Positions 62,956 to 64,000 of a stretch of 64,000 nucleotides of DNA are shown piece by piece. The position numbers were made by a program, and so were the translations under genes. Origin of the DNA: 66-474 sp035281745 (lineage in GTDB: Bacteria; Pseudomonadota; Gammaproteobacteria; Xanthomonadales; Rhodanobacteraceae). Within the stretch, counting starts at the first letter, position 1, and each line of letters begins with the position of its first letter. The stretch is taken from contig DATEDI010000028.1 of the NCBI GenBank assembly GCA_035281745.1, positions 1-64,000 of the forward strand, written 5' to 3'. The notes under the pieces were generated by a model. It saw nothing but the letters and a program-made list of their open reading frames with translations. It was not told where the DNA came from and made no database searches.

Positions 62956-63603
62956 TCACCGCGTTCGCCGTGGTTGCGTGGCCGCAATGGCGCTCGCCAA
63001 ATCGCGTTCGCGTTCGGTGGGCGCGGCGGCAAGTCCAGCGCGCGCACCTTCCTGATCGGCGGCGTTGCGATTCTGGCTGAGCTTGTAGCGGCCGACCAGG
63101 GATTCGATGTGCAGTTCGATGCCGACGATGTAGCGCATCTGCTCGCGGACATAATCGCCGGGGGCATCGGTGACCCGCCAGCGATGTTCGCGGCCGGCTT
63201 CGTTGTGATCGGTGAGCTGCGTCAGCAGGTTGTACAGGCGCGCTTCGTCGTCGAAGGTCACGAGCTCGCCACGCGCTTCTACGGCAAGGTAATCCCACGT
63301 CGGTACCTGGCGCGGGTCCTCGCGCTTGCCGGGGTACCACGACGGCGACACGTATGCGTGCGGACCCTGGAACAGCACCAGCGCATGGATACCCTTGGCC
63401 ATTTGCGACTGGGGGTTGTAGCGCGCGAGGTGGCCGACCAGTGTGCCGTGCAGCCCGCGCGTGGCGTCCAGCTCCCACGGCAGGTACGACGTCGCGAATC
63501 CGCTTTCGGGATACGTGATCAATGCACCGAAATGCAGATCGTGGATCGCCGCATGCAGCACTTCGATGCGGTCTTCGCGGAACGCGGGGCTCGGATACGC
63601 CAT
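62956..63603 (-). CDS. paiB: FMN-binding negative transcriptional regulator PaiB
   Basis: 215-residue PaiB protein with the flavin split-barrel fold. MAYPSPAFREDR, GALITYPESGFATSYLPWELD, VSPSWYPGKREDPRQVPTWDY and the C-terminal GIELHIESLVGRYKLSQNR are family motifs. PaiB represses sporulation and protease genes in Bacillus; in proteobacteria it is a putative FMN-binding regulator or reductase. It starts 31 bases after the ZipA gene on the same strand. Confidence 0.92.
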   Translation of the reverse strand: MAYPSPAFREDRIEVLHAAIHDLHFGALITYPESGFATSYLPWELDATRGLHGTLVGHLARYNPQSQMAKGIHALVLFQGPHAYVSPSWYPGKREDPRQVPTWDYLAVEARGELVTFDDEARLYNLLTQLTDHNEAGREHRWRVTDAPGDYVREQMRYIVGIELHIESLVGRYKLSQNRNAADQEGARAGLAAAPTERERDLASAIAATQPRRTR

Positions 63604-63634
63604 GGATGGATCTCGTGGAGGTGCGGACGGAGAC

Positions 63635-64000
63635 TCAGCGACGCGGCGGCGTGATCACGGGCCCTTCGTGCTGGCGATCCCATGCGCGCAATTCTTCGCG
63701 CAAGCCGGCCACCCGCTGGCGACCGAGCGCGTTGCGGTCTTCGTCCAGCAACTCACCATTCAGGAGTTCGGCGATGCGCTGCGCGGCCGGCAGCATGGCT
63801 TCCCAGGCGTCCAGTGCCGGCAGCGGACCGGGCAAGGTGACGAAGAAGGTGAGGCCCGGCGTGGCCAGCTCGCCGATCCGTGTCATGTCGAAATAACCCG
63901 GCTTCATCATGTTGGCCATGCTGAAGATAGGACCGGCATCGGCACGGCCATCCACGAGGCGATGGAAGATGTTCATGGCACCGAAGCGCAAGCCGGCTTT
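63635..64000 (-). CDS. zipA: Cell division protein ZipA, C-terminal FtsZ-binding domain (cut by window edge)
   Basis: 122 residues are visible to the right edge of the window. FHRLVDGRADAGPIFSMANM, the PGLTFFVTLPGP strand and LDAWEAMLPAAQRIAELLNGE match the C-terminal FtsZ-binding domain of ZipA, and the frame is open to base 64000. ZipA anchors the Z ring to the membrane; its N-terminal helix and linker lie outside. The neighbour paiB is not a division gene. Confidence 0.85.
   Translation of the reverse strand, partial: KAGLRFGAMNIFHRLVDGRADAGPIFSMANMMKPGYFDMTRIGELATPGLTFFVTLPGPLPALDAWEAMLPAAQRIAELLNGELLDEDRNALGRQRVAGLREELRAWDRQHEGPVITPPRR

Overview
The window is a gene-dense, GC-rich gammaproteobacterial chromosome segment. 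Gene content and order (serC-hisC-aroA-cmk-rpsA-ihfB-lapB; clpS-clpA facing infA; NUDIX-mnmA-hflD; scpA-scpB-rluB; rarA-lolA-ftsK; ald facing trxB; ZipA at the right edge) and the many GTG starts fit the Xanthomonadales (Lysobacterales), probably Rhodanobacteraceae. That placement is inferred from gene order and protein resemblance. I found no insertion sequence, prophage, CRISPR array or rRNA. There is one tRNA (Ser, anticodon TGA), next to serS.

Layout. 1-2.7 kb: end of a FadN-like beta-oxidation enzyme, fadA, gluconokinase. 2.7-8.8 kb (minus): a small hydrophobic ORF, TerC, DUF456, a secreted alpha-galactosidase-like glycosidase, an MddA-like methyltransferase and a PuuB-like oxidase. 8.9-20.6 kb (minus): one long run read serC-hisC-aroA-cmk-rpsA-ihfB-lapB-GT4-WbpM-like dehydratase-galU, joining serine and aromatic synthesis, translation, nucleoid architecture, LPS control and surface-glycan initiation. 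20.7-24.8 kb: tail-anchored FHA protein, infA, clpA, clpS. 24.8-29 kb: NUDIX-mnmA-hflD facing a CLC transporter. 29-36 kb: acnA, an NTF2-like lipoprotein, fadD, a YXWGXW-repeat protein, a PilZ protein. 36.6-40 kb: scpA-scpB-rluB-arsC. 40-46.4 kb: omega-amidase and methionine-type aminotransferase, a LysR regulator divergent from azoR, a YdeP-like molybdoenzyme. 46.5-55.3 kb (minus): tRNA-Ser, serS, a truncated beta-propeller gene, rarA, a DUF1275 protein, lolA, ftsK, ald. 55.5-62.6 kb: trxB, a hydrolase/cyclase fusion that looks inactive in both halves, GNAT-aat, phasin-ACBP, DUF2231 and a sorbosone-dehydrogenase-like lipoprotein. 63-64 kb: PaiB and the C-terminus of ZipA.

Functional links: clpS, clpA and aat together give a complete bacterial N-degron branch (Leu/Phe tagging, recognition, unfolding). 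fadN-like, fadA, fadD and an acyl-CoA-binding protein cover fatty-acid use. The GT4/WbpM pair lies downstream of ihfB where Pseudomonas carries its O-antigen cluster, reduced here to initiation and precursor genes.

The intergenic spaces hold several families of dispersed palindromic repeats, often between convergent genes. The most unusual protein is the 447-residue hydrolase/cyclase fusion at 56.5-57.8 kb. I did not find a clearly new multi-gene system.
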